From Pseudomonas beijingensis (lineage in GTDB: Bacteria; Pseudomonadota; Gammaproteobacteria; Pseudomonadales; Pseudomonadaceae), in the NCBI RefSeq assembly GCF_030687295.1, contig NZ_CP117425.1, positions 6,385,813 to 6,449,812 of the forward strand: a stretch of DNA of 64,000 nt. Reading direction: 5' to 3'. Shown here piece by piece: positions 27,587 to 36,868 of this stretch (its first letter is position 1; each line of letters opens with the position of its first letter). Below the pieces are notes generated by a model that did not search any database, was not told where the DNA came from, and saw nothing but the letters and a program-made list of their open reading frames with translations. The position numbers were made by a program, and so were the translations under genes.

Positions 27587-29833
27587 ATGGATTGGCTTCA
27601 ACTGAAAGGCCTGTTGCTTGTGAATATTATCTATCGCGCTTCAACCCACCCCCGCGCCGCCCTCATCACCCTGATTGGCTGCGTATTACTCGTTCCCATG
27701 GGCCTGCGTCTCGCCTTGGGCTGGTCCGACCCACTGGGCTATCTATCGGACCTGGGTATCGGTGGGTTACTGATCGCGTTGCTTTACCGTCGTCCCTGGT
27801 GGCTGACACTGCCGGTATTGCTGGCATGGAGCGCGTTGACGCTGGCCAGCATCGAGTTGGTCAGTGCGGTCGGGCGGATGCCCAATCCTTCGGACATCCA
27901 TTACCTGACCGACCCGCAGTTCGTTGAAAACTCTACCAGCGGCGGCTTCGCCCACCCCTGGCTGGCGGCGATCCAGTTGGCCGCGCTGGCGTTCTGGCTC
28001 GTGACCCAATGGACCCGCCGCCCACACCAGGCGCCACGCTTGCCTCGCCACGCCTGGGCCGTGCCCGTGTTGCTCCTGCTGAGCCATGGTGCGCTGCAGG
28101 CCTGGCGTCCCAGCGAAGCGGACCAATGGAACGTATTCAACCTGCCTCACCAACTCGTCACCGCAGGTATCGCCGCCGGGCAGGACCAAGCCCGGCAATG
28201 GCTCGATGGCGATGCCGTGGACCCCGCCCCAGCCATGGCGGGGCTGACCCGCCTGGACCTCGATGGCACCAAACTGCTGGCCGAACCGGGACGGGCGCGC
28301 AACGTCCTGGTCATCGCCCTGGAGGGCATTCCCGGCGCCTATGTGAGCGCCAACCGCCAAGCCTTGAAAAGCAGCTACCAGGAAAACCTGATGCCGCACC
28401 TCAGCGCCTGGGCCGAGCGCGGCATGAACACCCCCGATTACGTCCTGCACAGCCACCAGACCATTCGTGGCCTGTACGCGATGCTGTGTGGCGACTACGA
28501 CAAGCTTGACGACGGCACGCCCAAAGGCGTCGAAATGCTCAACCAGACCCAGCGCAACCAAGCCTGCCTGCCGGCCCAGTTGCGCCAGAACGGCTTTTCC
28601 ACGCATTTCCTCCAAGGCGCGGGCCTGCGGTTCATGGCCAAGGACCGGATCATGCCGCACATCGGCTTCGACACGACCCTGGGCATGGAGTGGTTCACTC
28701 GCCCCGCCTACCTGGAATTCCCTTGGGGCAAGGACGACAAGACCTTCTTCGAAGGCGCGCTGGACTACGTCGGGCAACTGCAACAAGCGGACAAGCCCTG
28801 GATGCTGACCCTGCTGACCGTGGGCACGCACCAGCCCTACTCGGCACCGGATGACTACCTCCAACGCTACGACACCGCCAAGCAGGCCGCCGTGGGTTAC
28901 CTGGACGACGCACTGGCGAACTTCCTGGCAGGCCTGGAACGCCAGGGCATCCTGGACAACACCCTGGTGGTCATCACCTCGGACGAATCCCATGGCATCG
29001 ACGATGTGCGGCTGGCCTCGTCCTGGGGGTTCAACCTGACGTTGGCGCCGGAACCGTTGCCCCGGATCAAGTCAGGCACCTACGGCCACGTGGACCTGAC
29101 CGCCTCGATCCTCGATTACTTCGGCTTTACGGTGCCCACATCGTTGTCCGGTCGCTCGCTGTTCAGGGATTACCCGAAGGGCCGGGAAATCATGTCGTTC
29201 ACCAACGGCAAGCTGCGCTACCACGACGGCAAGGGCACGTTCACCGAGTGCGATTTCCTTCAGCATTGCCGTTACTACAGCAGTGCAGGCTTCATCGCCG
29301 ACCGCGCCACCTACGGCGGGCAATACAGCGGCCAGCGCGCCCGATTGATCAGCGCCCGGGCCACGGCCCTGGACCAGACCCTGTTACGCACGCCCCTGAA
29401 CCAGCATTATCAGTTCGGGAGCGCGGATAAAATCCCACTGCCGGCCCAGGTCACCAACGACTGGACCGACAACCTGATCGGTGCCCAATACCTGGAAATG
29501 CCCAAGGGCTCACAGACCCGTGTCAGCCTGACCATCCGCACCGTAGAGGCTGACCATGCCGCCTACATTTCCCTCAAGGCCAAGGAGTTCGAGCAGGATG
29601 TGTCGATGGACCTGCCGACCGAGGTGGCGGTGACACCCGACCAGCCCCTGGTGATGAACATCAGTTTCGACAACCCGCAGCAGCGCAAGGCGTTTTCCTT
29701 CCATTTGCTCGGGCATGGGGTCGGCGCCATCGAGATCAGCGACTTCAGCGTCGTGACCGAACTGCCGGAACAGACGGACCAGCCGCAATACCTGGACGAC
29801 ATGCAGGAAGACAGCGAGGCCCAATCCAGCTGA
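27587..29833 (+). CDS. Membrane sulfatase-fold enzyme (LTA synthase/phosphoethanolamine transferase family)
   Basis: A 748-residue protein. Several N-terminal membrane segments (within about 15-85, 110-140 and 150-175) precede an alkaline-phosphatase/sulfatase-like domain from about residue 240 (NVLVIALEGIPGAYVS). HSHQTIRGLYAMLCGDYDK holds the likely Thr nucleophile; later metal ligands are expected in TVGTHQPY and ITSDESHGID. A C-terminal beta-rich part follows. Relatives transfer phosphoglycerol or phosphoethanolamine to glycans or lipids outside the inner membrane; the substrate is not evident. ATG 27587 is chosen over a GTG at 27575 that lies closer to the REP. Confidence 0.82.
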   Translation: MDWLQLKGLLLVNIIYRASTHPRAALITLIGCVLLVPMGLRLALGWSDPLGYLSDLGIGGLLIALLYRRPWWLTLPVLLAWSALTLASIELVSAVGRMPNPSDIHYLTDPQFVENSTSGGFAHPWLAAIQLAALAFWLVTQWTRRPHQAPRLPRHAWAVPVLLLLSHGALQAWRPSEADQWNVFNLPHQLVTAGIAAGQDQARQWLDGDAVDPAPAMAGLTRLDLDGTKLLAEPGRARNVLVIALEGIPGAYVSANRQALKSSYQENLMPHLSAWAERGMNTPDYVLHSHQTIRGLYAMLCGDYDKLDDGTPKGVEMLNQTQRNQACLPAQLRQNGFSTHFLQGAGLRFMAKDRIMPHIGFDTTLGMEWFTRPAYLEFPWGKDDKTFFEGALDYVGQLQQADKPWMLTLLTVGTHQPYSAPDDYLQRYDTAKQAAVGYLDDALANFLAGLERQGILDNTLVVITSDESHGIDDVRLASSWGFNLTLAPEPLPRIKSGTYGHVDLTASILDYFGFTVPTSLSGRSLFRDYPKGREIMSFTNGKLRYHDGKGTFTECDFLQHCRYYSSAGFIADRATYGGQYSGQRARLISARATALDQTLLRTPLNQHYQFGSADKIPLPAQVTNDWTDNLIGAQYLEMPKGSQTRVSLTIRTVEADHAAYISLKAKEFEQDVSMDLPTEVAVTPDQPLVMNISFDNPQQRKAFSFHLLGHGVGAIEISDFSVVTELPEQTDQPQYLDDMQEDSEAQSS

Positions 29834-29835
29834 AC

Positions 29836-29873
29836 AAAAAACGCGCAGCCATTGAAACTGGCTGCGCGTTTTT
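29836..29873. terminator. Bidirectional terminator between sulfatase and asd
   Basis: AAAAACGCGCAGCC and GGCTGCGCGTTTTT form a 14-bp stem with a nine-base loop. A/T tracts on both sides suit termination of both convergent genes. Confidence 0.9.
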
Positions 29874-29893
29874 ATGTTCAAGGCCGGATTTGA

Positions 29894-30883
29894 TCAATGC
29901 TTGATCAACTGCATGATTTCAAATGCGTTCAATGCCGCCCCCCGTAGTAACTGGTCGCCGCTGATGAACAAGTCCAACCCATGCTCGCCGTAGATCAGGT
30001 TGTAGCGAATCCGCCCGACTTCCACCGCGTGCTTGTAGGTTGAGGTCATGGGCATCGGATAAGCGCCAAACTCCGGCTCATCCACCACCTCAACCCCCGG
30101 CGCGCTGCGTAACAGCTCGCGCACCTGCTCCAGCGACTGGATGGGTGTGTTGAACCGCAGGCTGAGGCTCTCGGCATGGGAGCGCAAGGTCGGCACCCGC
30201 ACTGCGGTGGTACTGATCGCCAGCGCCGGTTCGTCGAGCACCTTGCGCAGCTCCCAGACCACTTTCATTTCTTCACGGGTGTAACCATTGGCTTCGAACG
30301 AATCGACTTGGGGAATCACGTTGAAGGCCAGGTTATGGGCGAAGTACTCGCTGTCATCGCGGTCGCCATAGTCGCTAAAGGACCCGGCCTTCTCCCGCAG
30401 CTCCAGCATCGCCGGCTGCCCCGCACCGCTGGCGGCCTGATACGTAGAGATGATCGCGCTCTGCAGCCCGAACGCGTCATGCAGAGGACCCAGCACCATC
30501 AACGCAATAGCCGATGAGCAATTGGGATTGGCGATCAGTTTTTCACCCCTGTAACGGTGACCGTTGATGGGCGGCACCAGCAGTGGAATGGCCGGGTGAT
30601 AACGGAAGGCCGAAGAGTTATCGATGACGTAGGCGTTCTCAGCCAGACGCTCGCCGTACTCCAGGGCAAAGGCCCCGGAAACACACAGGAAGACGATATC
30701 GCACGAGGCGCAGCCCTCGACCGAAAAGGCTTCGATCAGGTATTCGACATCACCCACCTTCAAGCGCTTGCCCGCCGAACGCCCCGAGGCCATGCAGACC
30801 ACTTCATAATCGGTATCTTCAAGCAATTGCAGCATGGTCATGCCCACTGCACCGGTGCAGCCCACCACGGCGACTTTCTTCAT
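29894..30883 (-). CDS. asd: Aspartate-semialdehyde dehydrogenase family protein
   Basis: A 329-residue enzyme of the family that reduces aspartyl phosphate to aspartate semialdehyde with NADPH (lysine, threonine, methionine and diaminopimelate synthesis). The NADP site is VVGCTGAVGMTML (7-19), active Cys122 in NPNCSSA, base His in TLRSHAESLSL. The short NPNCSSAIALMVLGPLHDAFG form and length are closer to the Bacillus-type enzyme than to the roughly 370-residue enterobacterial type, so this may be a second asd with a specialised role. Divergent from the GlxA-type gene. Confidence 0.85.
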   Translation of the reverse strand: MKKVAVVGCTGAVGMTMLQLLEDTDYEVVCMASGRSAGKRLKVGDVEYLIEAFSVEGCASCDIVFLCVSGAFALEYGERLAENAYVIDNSSAFRYHPAIPLLVPPINGHRYRGEKLIANPNCSSAIALMVLGPLHDAFGLQSAIISTYQAASGAGQPAMLELREKAGSFSDYGDRDDSEYFAHNLAFNVIPQVDSFEANGYTREEMKVVWELRKVLDEPALAISTTAVRVPTLRSHAESLSLRFNTPIQSLEQVRELLRSAPGVEVVDEPEFGAYPMPMTSTYKHAVEVGRIRYNLIYGEHGLDLFISGDQLLRGAALNAFEIMQLIKH

Positions 30884-31014
30884 TTCCCGTCCCTTATCCA
30901 CCTGTGCAAAGGCTCAACCGTCTTGGTTTTCCTGATTGCCTGCGATCGATTGTAGGGTGACGGGCCCGTCCGCTACAGTGCAGCGCAAGACAATAAACGG
31001 TGGAATCACGCCAA

Positions 31015-32004
31015 ATGCACGCTCACCCCGGAACCGTGGCGATCCTCGTTTATGAAGGCCTGTGCGTATTCGAGTTTGGCATCGCCCTGGAGATCTTCGG
31101 CCTGCCGCGTCCGGAACTGGATGTACCGTGGTACGGCCATCAAATCGTCGCCGTCGATCCAGGACCGATGCATGCCCTGGGAGGCCTTCGAATAGCCGTC
31201 GACGCGGGGCTCGAAGCCCTGGACAGCGCGCGCACCATCATCATCCCCGGCTGGCGCAGCCACCACGAACCGCCTCCCGAAGCGCTGTTACAAGCACTGC
31301 GCCGCGCCCACGCACGCGGCGCACGCCTGCTGTCGATCTGCTCGGGGGTGTTTGCCCTGGCCGCCACCGGGCTGCTCGACGGCAAGACCGCGACCACCCA
31401 TTGGCAATTCTGCGCGGAGCTGGCCGAGCGATTCCCGCTGATCAAGGTTGACCCGAATGTGCTGTATGTCGACTCCGGGCCATTGATCACCTCAGCCGGG
31501 CAGCGCGGCGGGCATCGACGCCTGCCTGCACCTGATTGCCCGGGACTTCGGCACACACACATCGCCAACTCAGTGGCCCGGCGCCTGGTCATGGCGCCGC
31601 AACGGACCGGTGGCCAGGCACAATTCATCGTCGCGCCCGTGAGCAAGTCGCCACGCAACGAACTGACCCGCGTCCTGCAGTGGCTGCGCGAGCATCTGGA
31701 TCAGCCCTTGAGCGTCGGCGACATGGCCGCCCGCGTCGCCATGAGCGAGCGCACCTTCCTGCGGCGCTTCGTCGAGACCACCGGCCTGCCGCCCAAGACC
31801 TGGCTGCAACAGGAACGCCTGAATCGGGCGCGGGCGCTGCTGGAAAGCACCGACCAGAGCACGGCCGACATCGCCCAGGCCTGCGGCTATCGGTCGGTGG
31901 AGAGTTTCCGGGCCGCGTTCCGGAACGCTATCGGCTTGCCGCCCACCGCCTATCGCGAAAGATTCGGCGGCGGTGCGCTCCGCCCGCAGCAGGCCTGGGG
32001 TTAA
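31015..32004 (+). CDS. GlxA-type AraC regulator with DJ-1/PfpI domain; two compensating indels
   Basis: A 329-residue regulator with an N-terminal class I glutamine-amidotransferase-like domain (about 5-185, GARLLSICSGVFALAATGLLDGKTATTHW, the Cys being the DJ-1 nucleophile-elbow residue) and a C-terminal AraC double helix-turn-helix (about 220-320). Residues about 162-179 read QRGGHRRLPAPDCPGLRH, unlike the family. Shifting frame restores SAAGIDACLHLIARDFGTH. An extra G in GGG at 31498-31500 and an extra AC in the CA run at 31552-31561 explain this. I chose ATG 31015 (GGTGGA upstream) over GTG 31000. Confidence 0.82.
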   Translation: MHAHPGTVAILVYEGLCVFEFGIALEIFGLPRPELDVPWYGHQIVAVDPGPMHALGGLRIAVDAGLEALDSARTIIIPGWRSHHEPPPEALLQALRRAHARGARLLSICSGVFALAATGLLDGKTATTHWQFCAELAERFPLIKVDPNVLYVDSGPLITSAGQRGGHRRLPAPDCPGLRHTHIANSVARRLVMAPQRTGGQAQFIVAPVSKSPRNELTRVLQWLREHLDQPLSVGDMAARVAMSERTFLRRFVETTGLPPKTWLQQERLNRARALLESTDQSTADIAQACGYRSVESFRAAFRNAIGLPPTAYRERFGGGALRPQQAWG

Positions 32005-32597
32005 TCCAGCAACCGATGCAGCTTGGCGTACTGCAACAGCATGATGGTCTTGCCGTCACAAATCTCCCCGGTCTCGATCATGCCCAAGGCGTGGTCGAGG
32101 GACAGCTCCAGCACTTCGATCTCTTCGCCCTCGGCTTCAAGGCCACCGCCTTCGTGCTGTCTGTCTTCGTCGAAATACTCGCCGACGAAAAAATGCACCC
32201 GCTCAGTCACCGAGCCCGGGCTCATGAAGGCTTCGAACACCTTGCGCACGTCCTGGATGATATAGCCGGTTTCCTCCTGGGTTTCCTTGCGGATGCAGGT
32301 GTGCGGGTCGTCGTTGTCCAACAGGCCGGCGCAGGTTTCTATCAACAGGTCATCGTGGCCGTTGACGAAGGCCGGGAAGCGGAATTGCCGGGTCAACACC
32401 ACCGTTTGCTTGGCCTTGCTGTACAGCAGGATGGTGGCACCGTTGCCCCGGTCATAGGTCTCGCGCGTCAGTTCGCGCCATTGGCCATTGCGGCCGAGGT
32501 AGTCATAGGTGGTCTTGCGCAGCACGTACCAATCGTCCGAGAGCACTTCGACGTGCTTGATGCGTACGCGATCCTTGATGCCAATTGCCTGTTTCAT
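32001..32597 (-). CDS. nudK: Nudix hydrolase, NudK-like
   Basis: A 198-residue Nudix protein close to E. coli NudK (GDP-mannose pyrophosphatase), in the ADP-ribose pyrophosphatase group. The Nudix box is AGLLDNDDPHTCIRKETQEETGY, with D replacing the first E and K before the catalytic E as in NudK; the catalytic QEET glutamates are kept. The GGGLEAEGEEIEVLEL and TGEICDGKTIMLL stretches match NudK. It lies 47 bases after nadE on the same strand, so it may be co-transcribed with the NAD salvage genes. It overlaps the end of the convergent GlxA gene by four bases. Confidence 0.86.
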   Translation of the reverse strand: MKQAIGIKDRVRIKHVEVLSDDWYVLRKTTYDYLGRNGQWRELTRETYDRGNGATILLYSKAKQTVVLTRQFRFPAFVNGHDDLLIETCAGLLDNDDPHTCIRKETQEETGYIIQDVRKVFEAFMSPGSVTERVHFFVGEYFDEDRQHEGGGLEAEGEEIEVLELSLDHALGMIETGEICDGKTIMLLQYAKLHRLLD

Positions 32598-32644
32598 TTG
32601 CCACTCCGTTCGAGGCCAAAGGTCCCATTAAAACCCTATTACAA

Positions 32645-33472
32645 CTATGCAGGAACGCGTGGCAATGCTCGTTTGTGGGCCGTCTTGAGGTAGGCGCGTT
32701 CGATGAGCTGTCGCGCCTGGGGCAACACCTCTTCGCCCATCAGGTACGCATCGATTTCCTCGTAGCTGCAGCCATACGCCACTTCATCCAACTTGCCGGG
32801 CGCCAGGTCTTCCAGATCCGCAGTCGGTGCCTTGCGCACCAGGTACGCGGGAGCGCCCATTGCGTCGGCCAACCACCGCACCTGGGTCTTGGTCAGCCCG
32901 GACAGCGGTGCCAGGTCGCACGCGCCGTCGCCGAACTTGGTGAAAAACCCCATCACCGCCTCTGCCCCATGGTCGGTGCCCACCACCAATCCATTGCTCA
33001 GATTGGCAATGGCGTATTGCGCCAGCATCCGCGCCCGGGCCTTGGCGTTGCCTTTGGCAAAGTCGGTGAGCTCGGCCGAAGGCTGCAAGCCATCGATGGC
33101 GATACTGCCCATCAGCCCGTCGACACACGCGGCGATGTTGCTGGTGGTGATCGCGTCCGGCCGGATGAAGTCCAGGGAAGCCTGGGCGTCCTGCTCATCG
33201 GCCTGGGCCTTGTACGGCAGCCGGACGGCGATAAACCGCGCCGCGTAGTCTTCACCCCGCAGTTGCTCAACCGCCAATTGGCATAGACGCCCTGCGGTGA
33301 GCGAGTCGACGCCGCCACTGATCCCCAAGACCAGGGACTGGCAACCCGACTCGCGCAAAGTCTGCTTGATGAATTCGATGCGGCGGGCAATCTCGGTGGC
33401 TACGCCACCCTGGGTGAGTTGGCGGTCGATGCCCAGTTCCCGGGCAATGCGCTCTTGTTGAAGCGTAGTCAT
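32645..33472 (-). CDS. nadE: NH3-dependent NAD synthetase
   Basis: NadE amidates nicotinate adenine dinucleotide to NAD with ATP and ammonia, the last step of NAD synthesis. The 275-residue protein has the PP-loop SGGVDS at 52-57, [37 protein letters not shown] and [18 protein letters not shown], all typical of the ammonia-only form; there is no glutaminase domain. One base separates its start from the pncB stop. Confidence 0.95.
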   Translation of the reverse strand: MTTLQQERIARELGIDRQLTQGGVATEIARRIEFIKQTLRESGCQSLVLGISGGVDSLTAGRLCQLAVEQLRGEDYAARFIAVRLPYKAQADEQDAQASLDFIRPDAITTSNIAACVDGLMGSIAIDGLQPSAELTDFAKGNAKARARMLAQYAIANLSNGLVVGTDHGAEAVMGFFTKFGDGACDLAPLSGLTKTQVRWLADAMGAPAYLVRKAPTADLEDLAPGKLDEVAYGCSYEEIDAYLMGEEVLPQARQLIERAYLKTAHKRALPRVPA

Positions 33473-33473
33473 A

Positions 33474-34703
33474 TCAGGCTCCCAACTGTGGATTGATCAG
33501 GGCGACGTTGAACACTTGGGCGGCATACCGCAGAAACGAGGCATCCTCGCAGACGTTCTTGATCGGGTCGTCGGAGAACTTCACGACCGGCTCGCCGTGG
33601 ACCCGCACCAGTTTCATGACGATGCTCAGCGGTTCGACGCCGTCGACATCGCAGGCCAGGCTGGTGCCCATGCCAAAGCCGAATCTGGCCTTGCCGCGAA
33701 CATGACGCAGGATCGGCAGACACTTTTCGAAATTGAGGCCATCGGAGAACATCAGGTCCTTGGTCCGCGGGTCGATGCCCAGCTCCTGGTAGCGCCCCAG
33801 CACCTTGTCGGCCCAGACGATCGGGTCACCGGAGTCCTGGCGCAAGCCGTCGTAGAGCTTGGCAAAGTACAGGTCGAAATCCTTGAGGAAAAAGTCGGTG
33901 CTGATGCAGTCCGTCAGGGCAATACCGAGGCGGCCGCGATACTCGCGCACCCAGTTTTCCAACGCCGCGTTCTGGCTCTCGCGCAAGCGCCCGAGTTGCT
34001 GGTGCACCATCAGCCACTGGTGAGCCATTGTGCCGATCAACGGGAGATCGAATTCGTAAGCCAAGTGCGCGTTGCTGGTGCCGACAAAGACCCCAGGAAA
34101 ATCGCTGCGCATGACATTCACCACCTCCCGCTGGGCCCTGAACGACAGCCGCCGCCGGGTGGAGAAGTCTGAAACGCGAAACTCGGCGAGCTCTTCACGA
34201 CTGGCGTTTTTCTCCAGCCATTCGAACTTCTGGTACAGCTTGCGGGTGACGTCGGCCAACTCGACTTCGGGGTATTTCTCGCGGTTGCGCAATTCGCTGA
34301 CCATCGCCAACACCGGTTGCTCGAACATGATGCAGTGCAGCATCGGCCCACGGACGCGGATGTGCAGTTGGCCGTCGACTTCCGCAACGTGTATGTAGCG
34401 CAAATTGAAGCGAAACAGGCCAAGAAACTGTTCGAAGTCTGGTGTCAGGTACTCACGGAAACGCTTGTTGAACAAAAACCGCTGCTCTCCCTCGCGCAAC
34501 TGCAACCCAGCGAGCTTCTCCAACTCCACACGAATGTCCGGGATCAGGTGACCGAGCCGCTCCTTGGAACGCACGATGAACTGGTATTCCACCTCGACAT
34601 TCGGGTGCTGGTGCAAGACCGCCTGCATCATGGTGAAGGTGTAGTAGTCGGTATCCAGAAGGCTCTGGATGACGCCGTTGCTTGAATCGTATGCACTGTC
34701 CAT
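33474..34703 (-). CDS. pncB: Nicotinate phosphoribosyltransferase
   Basis: PncB joins nicotinate and PRPP to give nicotinate mononucleotide in NAD salvage. The 409-residue protein has the N-terminal [12 protein letters not shown], the central [24 protein letters not shown] with the autophosphorylated His region, and [15 protein letters not shown] in the PRPP-binding part. It sits between pncA (9 bases upstream) and nadE (1 base downstream). Confidence 0.95.
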   Translation of the reverse strand: MDSAYDSSNGVIQSLLDTDYYTFTMMQAVLHQHPNVEVEYQFIVRSKERLGHLIPDIRVELEKLAGLQLREGEQRFLFNKRFREYLTPDFEQFLGLFRFNLRYIHVAEVDGQLHIRVRGPMLHCIMFEQPVLAMVSELRNREKYPEVELADVTRKLYQKFEWLEKNASREELAEFRVSDFSTRRRLSFRAQREVVNVMRSDFPGVFVGTSNAHLAYEFDLPLIGTMAHQWLMVHQQLGRLRESQNAALENWVREYRGRLGIALTDCISTDFFLKDFDLYFAKLYDGLRQDSGDPIVWADKVLGRYQELGIDPRTKDLMFSDGLNFEKCLPILRHVRGKARFGFGMGTSLACDVDGVEPLSIVMKLVRVHGEPVVKFSDDPIKNVCEDASFLRYAAQVFNVALINPQLGA

Positions 34704-34712
34704 GGTTCGTCC

Positions 34713-35360
34713 TTATGCGTTTGCCAGGCAGATGGTTTCTTCGCGAGTCGCGGCAACCGAGACGCCGGCTTGCTGCATGTCGTGAATGGCTTGAACGGCC
34801 CCTTGCTCACTGATGGCCCGGCAGGCCGGGAGGTGAATGATCACCTTGAAGCCAGCGGCGGCCAGTTGCAGCGCGGTGGTCTTGACGCAGAAATCCAGCG
34901 CCAGCCCGCCAACAATGACCTGCTCCACACCCAGGCCTTTGAGGTACTCGATCACCCCGGTGGACAGCTTGCCGTGCAGGTCGTGGTAGCAGGCGCCATA
35001 CGGGTGCAAATCCGGCTCGACACCCTTCCAGACGAAATAGTCGTAGTCATAAGGGGTCGGCAGTTGATCCAGCAAGGCGAAACCTTCGGTACCAGGAACG
35101 CAGTGGCTGACCCAGGTGATGTCGGCGTGCTCGAGCCCGGTGGGCACGAACATCTGTGCCTGATCGGCGACCACCCACGGGGCCAGGGGCGTATGGGCGT
35201 CCTTGCTGCCGATACGGAGGCTGGCCAGGGACGCGATGAAATTCAGCTCACCGGCAATCTGGTCACCGCCCGGCACAGGAAGCTCATCGGGGCACAGCGG
35301 CGTGAAGCTTTTTTGCGCATCGACATCGAAGGAAGCTGTTTTCCGGGTCAAGCTGTTCAT
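34713..35360 (-). CDS. pncA: Nicotinamidase
   Basis: PncA deamidates nicotinamide to nicotinate. The 215-residue cysteine hydrolase has the expected triad Asp14 (FDVDAQKSF), Lys112 (VWKGVEPD) and Cys158 (GGLALDFCVKTTA), and a metal site around D54-H56 (SKDAHTP) and H86. AGGAG nine bases before 35360 fixes the start; an upstream in-frame ATG at 35411 would cover the operator at 35391. First gene of pncA-pncB-nadE. Confidence 0.93.
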   Translation of the reverse strand: MNSLTRKTASFDVDAQKSFTPLCPDELPVPGGDQIAGELNFIASLASLRIGSKDAHTPLAPWVVADQAQMFVPTGLEHADITWVSHCVPGTEGFALLDQLPTPYDYDYFVWKGVEPDLHPYGACYHDLHGKLSTGVIEYLKGLGVEQVIVGGLALDFCVKTTALQLAAAGFKVIIHLPACRAISEQGAVQAIHDMQQAGVSVAATREETICLANA

Positions 35361-35390
35361 GTTGGGTTTCTCCTCTTCATGGCAACGAGA

Positions 35391-35405
35391 GTACACAAGG
35401 TGTAC
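35391..35405. promoter_or_regulatory. Palindromic operator upstream of pncA (probable NrtR site)
   Basis: GTACACAAGGTGTAC is a perfect 6-3-6 palindrome (flanked by a symmetric A/T) 31 bases before the pncA ATG. The same GTACAy...rTGTAC architecture recurs at 35513 before nadD2. NrtR, encoded in the divergent operon, is the obvious ligand. Confidence 0.75.
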
Positions 35406-35512
35406 TTTCATGACAACCTACTTGCAGAAAATATTTTTGATGATTGTTCTTTTATTCAATGGATATGGTTCAGAGCAGAGCAGGTTTTCATCAAAAAGAT
35501 TTTGCTGATAGA

Positions 35513-35527
35513 GTACATGTCATGTAC
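35513..35527. promoter_or_regulatory. Palindromic operator upstream of nadD2 (probable NrtR site)
   Basis: GTACATGTCATGTAC is a perfect 6-3-6 palindrome ending 16 bases before the nadD2 ATG and next to its ribosome site. It shares GTACA...TGTAC with the site at 35391. Confidence 0.75.
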
Positions 35528-35543
35528 CAAAAGAGGATAAGCC

Positions 35544-36101
35544 ATGTTCGAGATAGCCCTTTATGGCGGTGCCTTCAATCCGCCTCACGCAGGACACGCC
35601 CAAGTGATGATCGAGGCCTCGCGCCAGGCCAGACGCGTGTTGGTGGTGCCCAGCTTCAGGCATCCCGATGGCAAGCAAATGGTCGACTATGAGGTGCGCC
35701 TGAACTGGCTGGAATCGATCGTCGAGAAGGTTCAGCCGCTGTGCTGCGCCGAAGTGCGGGCAAGCCGGGTGGAGCAGGTCGTGGCCCGTGGCGTTGAAGG
35801 CGCCATCTACAGCTACACCCTGCTCGCCCACCTCGCCGACAGCCTGGCCCTGGACGGCAAGCGGATCGCGTTGGTGGTGGGTCGGGATGTCGCGGATCGG
35901 CTGCCGACCTTCTATCGCGGCCAGGAATTGCTGGCGCGTTTCTCCATCCTTTGCGTGGAGGAAAAGATCCACGTACGCAGCACGGTGGTTCGCGAACGAC
36001 TGGCCCTGGGCAAGCCGCTTCCCAGCGACTGGATGGCACCCGGCATGAACCCGTTAAACTATGACCTTTACGCTACCCACGGAAATCGACATGCCCACTA
36101 G
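35544..36101 (+). CDS. nadD2: Nicotinate-nucleotide adenylyltransferase-like protein (NadD2)
   Basis: A 185-residue nucleotidyltransferase with GGAFNPPHAGH at 8-18 (HxGH type), VGRDVADRLPTFYRGQELL and the RSTVVRERL signature replacing the usual ISSTxIR. By family and context it adenylates nicotinate (or nicotinamide) mononucleotide. P. aeruginosa has the same second NadD next to nrtR and pncA-pncB-nadE. AGAGGATAAGCC precedes the ATG. Its end overlaps the nrtR start by 11 bases. Confidence 0.9.
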   Translation: MFEIALYGGAFNPPHAGHAQVMIEASRQARRVLVVPSFRHPDGKQMVDYEVRLNWLESIVEKVQPLCCAEVRASRVEQVVARGVEGAIYSYTLLAHLADSLALDGKRIALVVGRDVADRLPTFYRGQELLARFSILCVEEKIHVRSTVVRERLALGKPLPSDWMAPGMNPLNYDLYATHGNRHAH

Positions 36102-36798
36102 CACAGCCCCCGCGCGCGGTTATCTGCACACCATCGACCTCTGTGTGCTGCGCTTCTGCCGGGAGACCCAGGCGCTGGAAATCCTCCTGAACCGACGGGA
36201 AGCCGAGCCATTCGCCGGTCATTGGGCGCTGCCCGGGATCGTGGTCAATGGTGGCGTAGAAGATCTGACGCTGAACGACGCCGTGGAGCGCCTGCGCAAT
36301 TCAAACAAGGTCGGCATGCCGCTGGCGTGGATCGAACAGGTCGGCACCGTCGGCGACGCGTTCCGCGATCCGCGCTGCTGGTCATCCTCGACGTTCTACC
36401 TGGCGATTGTCAGCGAGGCGGTCCAGCTCGCCGAACACCAGGGATTTTTTCCCCTCAAGGACGTCGCAGACGCCTCGATCAAACTTCCTTTCGACCACAA
36501 CAGCCTGGTGGCGGCGGTCCAGGAGCGGTTGTTGTCCAAAGCCCTCTACAGCAGCCTGCCGCTGATGTTCCTGGGCCCGGAATTCAGCGCGCCGGAAGCG
36601 GTGAGCATTTTCTCCGTGGTGCTCGATCGCCCGGTGCTCAAGACCAGCATGCGCCAGCGTTTGCTGAAGATGACCGAGGCCGGTTATTTGCAGGAAACCG
36701 GTCGCAAAAAAAGCGGCGACGGCGGCCGCCCGCAACGCACGGTGGAAAATCTCAAACCGGGTAGCGTTTATCTGTTTGATCGGTGTTTTCTGGAGTAG
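36091..36798 (+). CDS. nrtR: NrtR, Nudix-related transcriptional regulator of NAD genes
   Basis: A 235-residue regulator with an N-terminal Nudix-like domain (about 8-150) and a C-terminal winged helix (MRQRLLKMTEAGYLQETGRKKSGDGGRPQRTVENL). The Nudix box region GGVEDLTLNDAVERLRNSNKV has lost the catalytic EExxE, as in NrtR proteins that sense ADP-ribose rather than hydrolyse it. It overlaps nadD2 and probably represses both divergent units from the sites at 35391 and 35513. ATG 36061 is an alternative start that adds ten residues. Confidence 0.9.
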   Translation: MPTSTAPARGYLHTIDLCVLRFCRETQALEILLNRREAEPFAGHWALPGIVVNGGVEDLTLNDAVERLRNSNKVGMPLAWIEQVGTVGDAFRDPRCWSSSTFYLAIVSEAVQLAEHQGFFPLKDVADASIKLPFDHNSLVAAVQERLLSKALYSSLPLMFLGPEFSAPEAVSIFSVVLDRPVLKTSMRQRLLKMTEAGYLQETGRKKSGDGGRPQRTVENLKPGSVYLFDRCFLE

Positions 36799-36868
36799 CG
36801 CTTAGCGGGAAAGCGCAATCAGAGCCGTCTGATATTCGAGCGAGGAAGGCCAGCAGCGACCTACTCGA

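Noticed and set aside
35411..35411. Upstream ATG as start of pncA
   Set aside because: It would place the operator palindrome at 35391-35405 inside the coding region, and the added 17 residues are not conserved; 35360 has a good ribosome site.
36798..36817. GCGCTT...AAGCGC inverted repeat after nrtR
   Set aside because: It has no T-run and the stem is short, so I do not call it a terminator.
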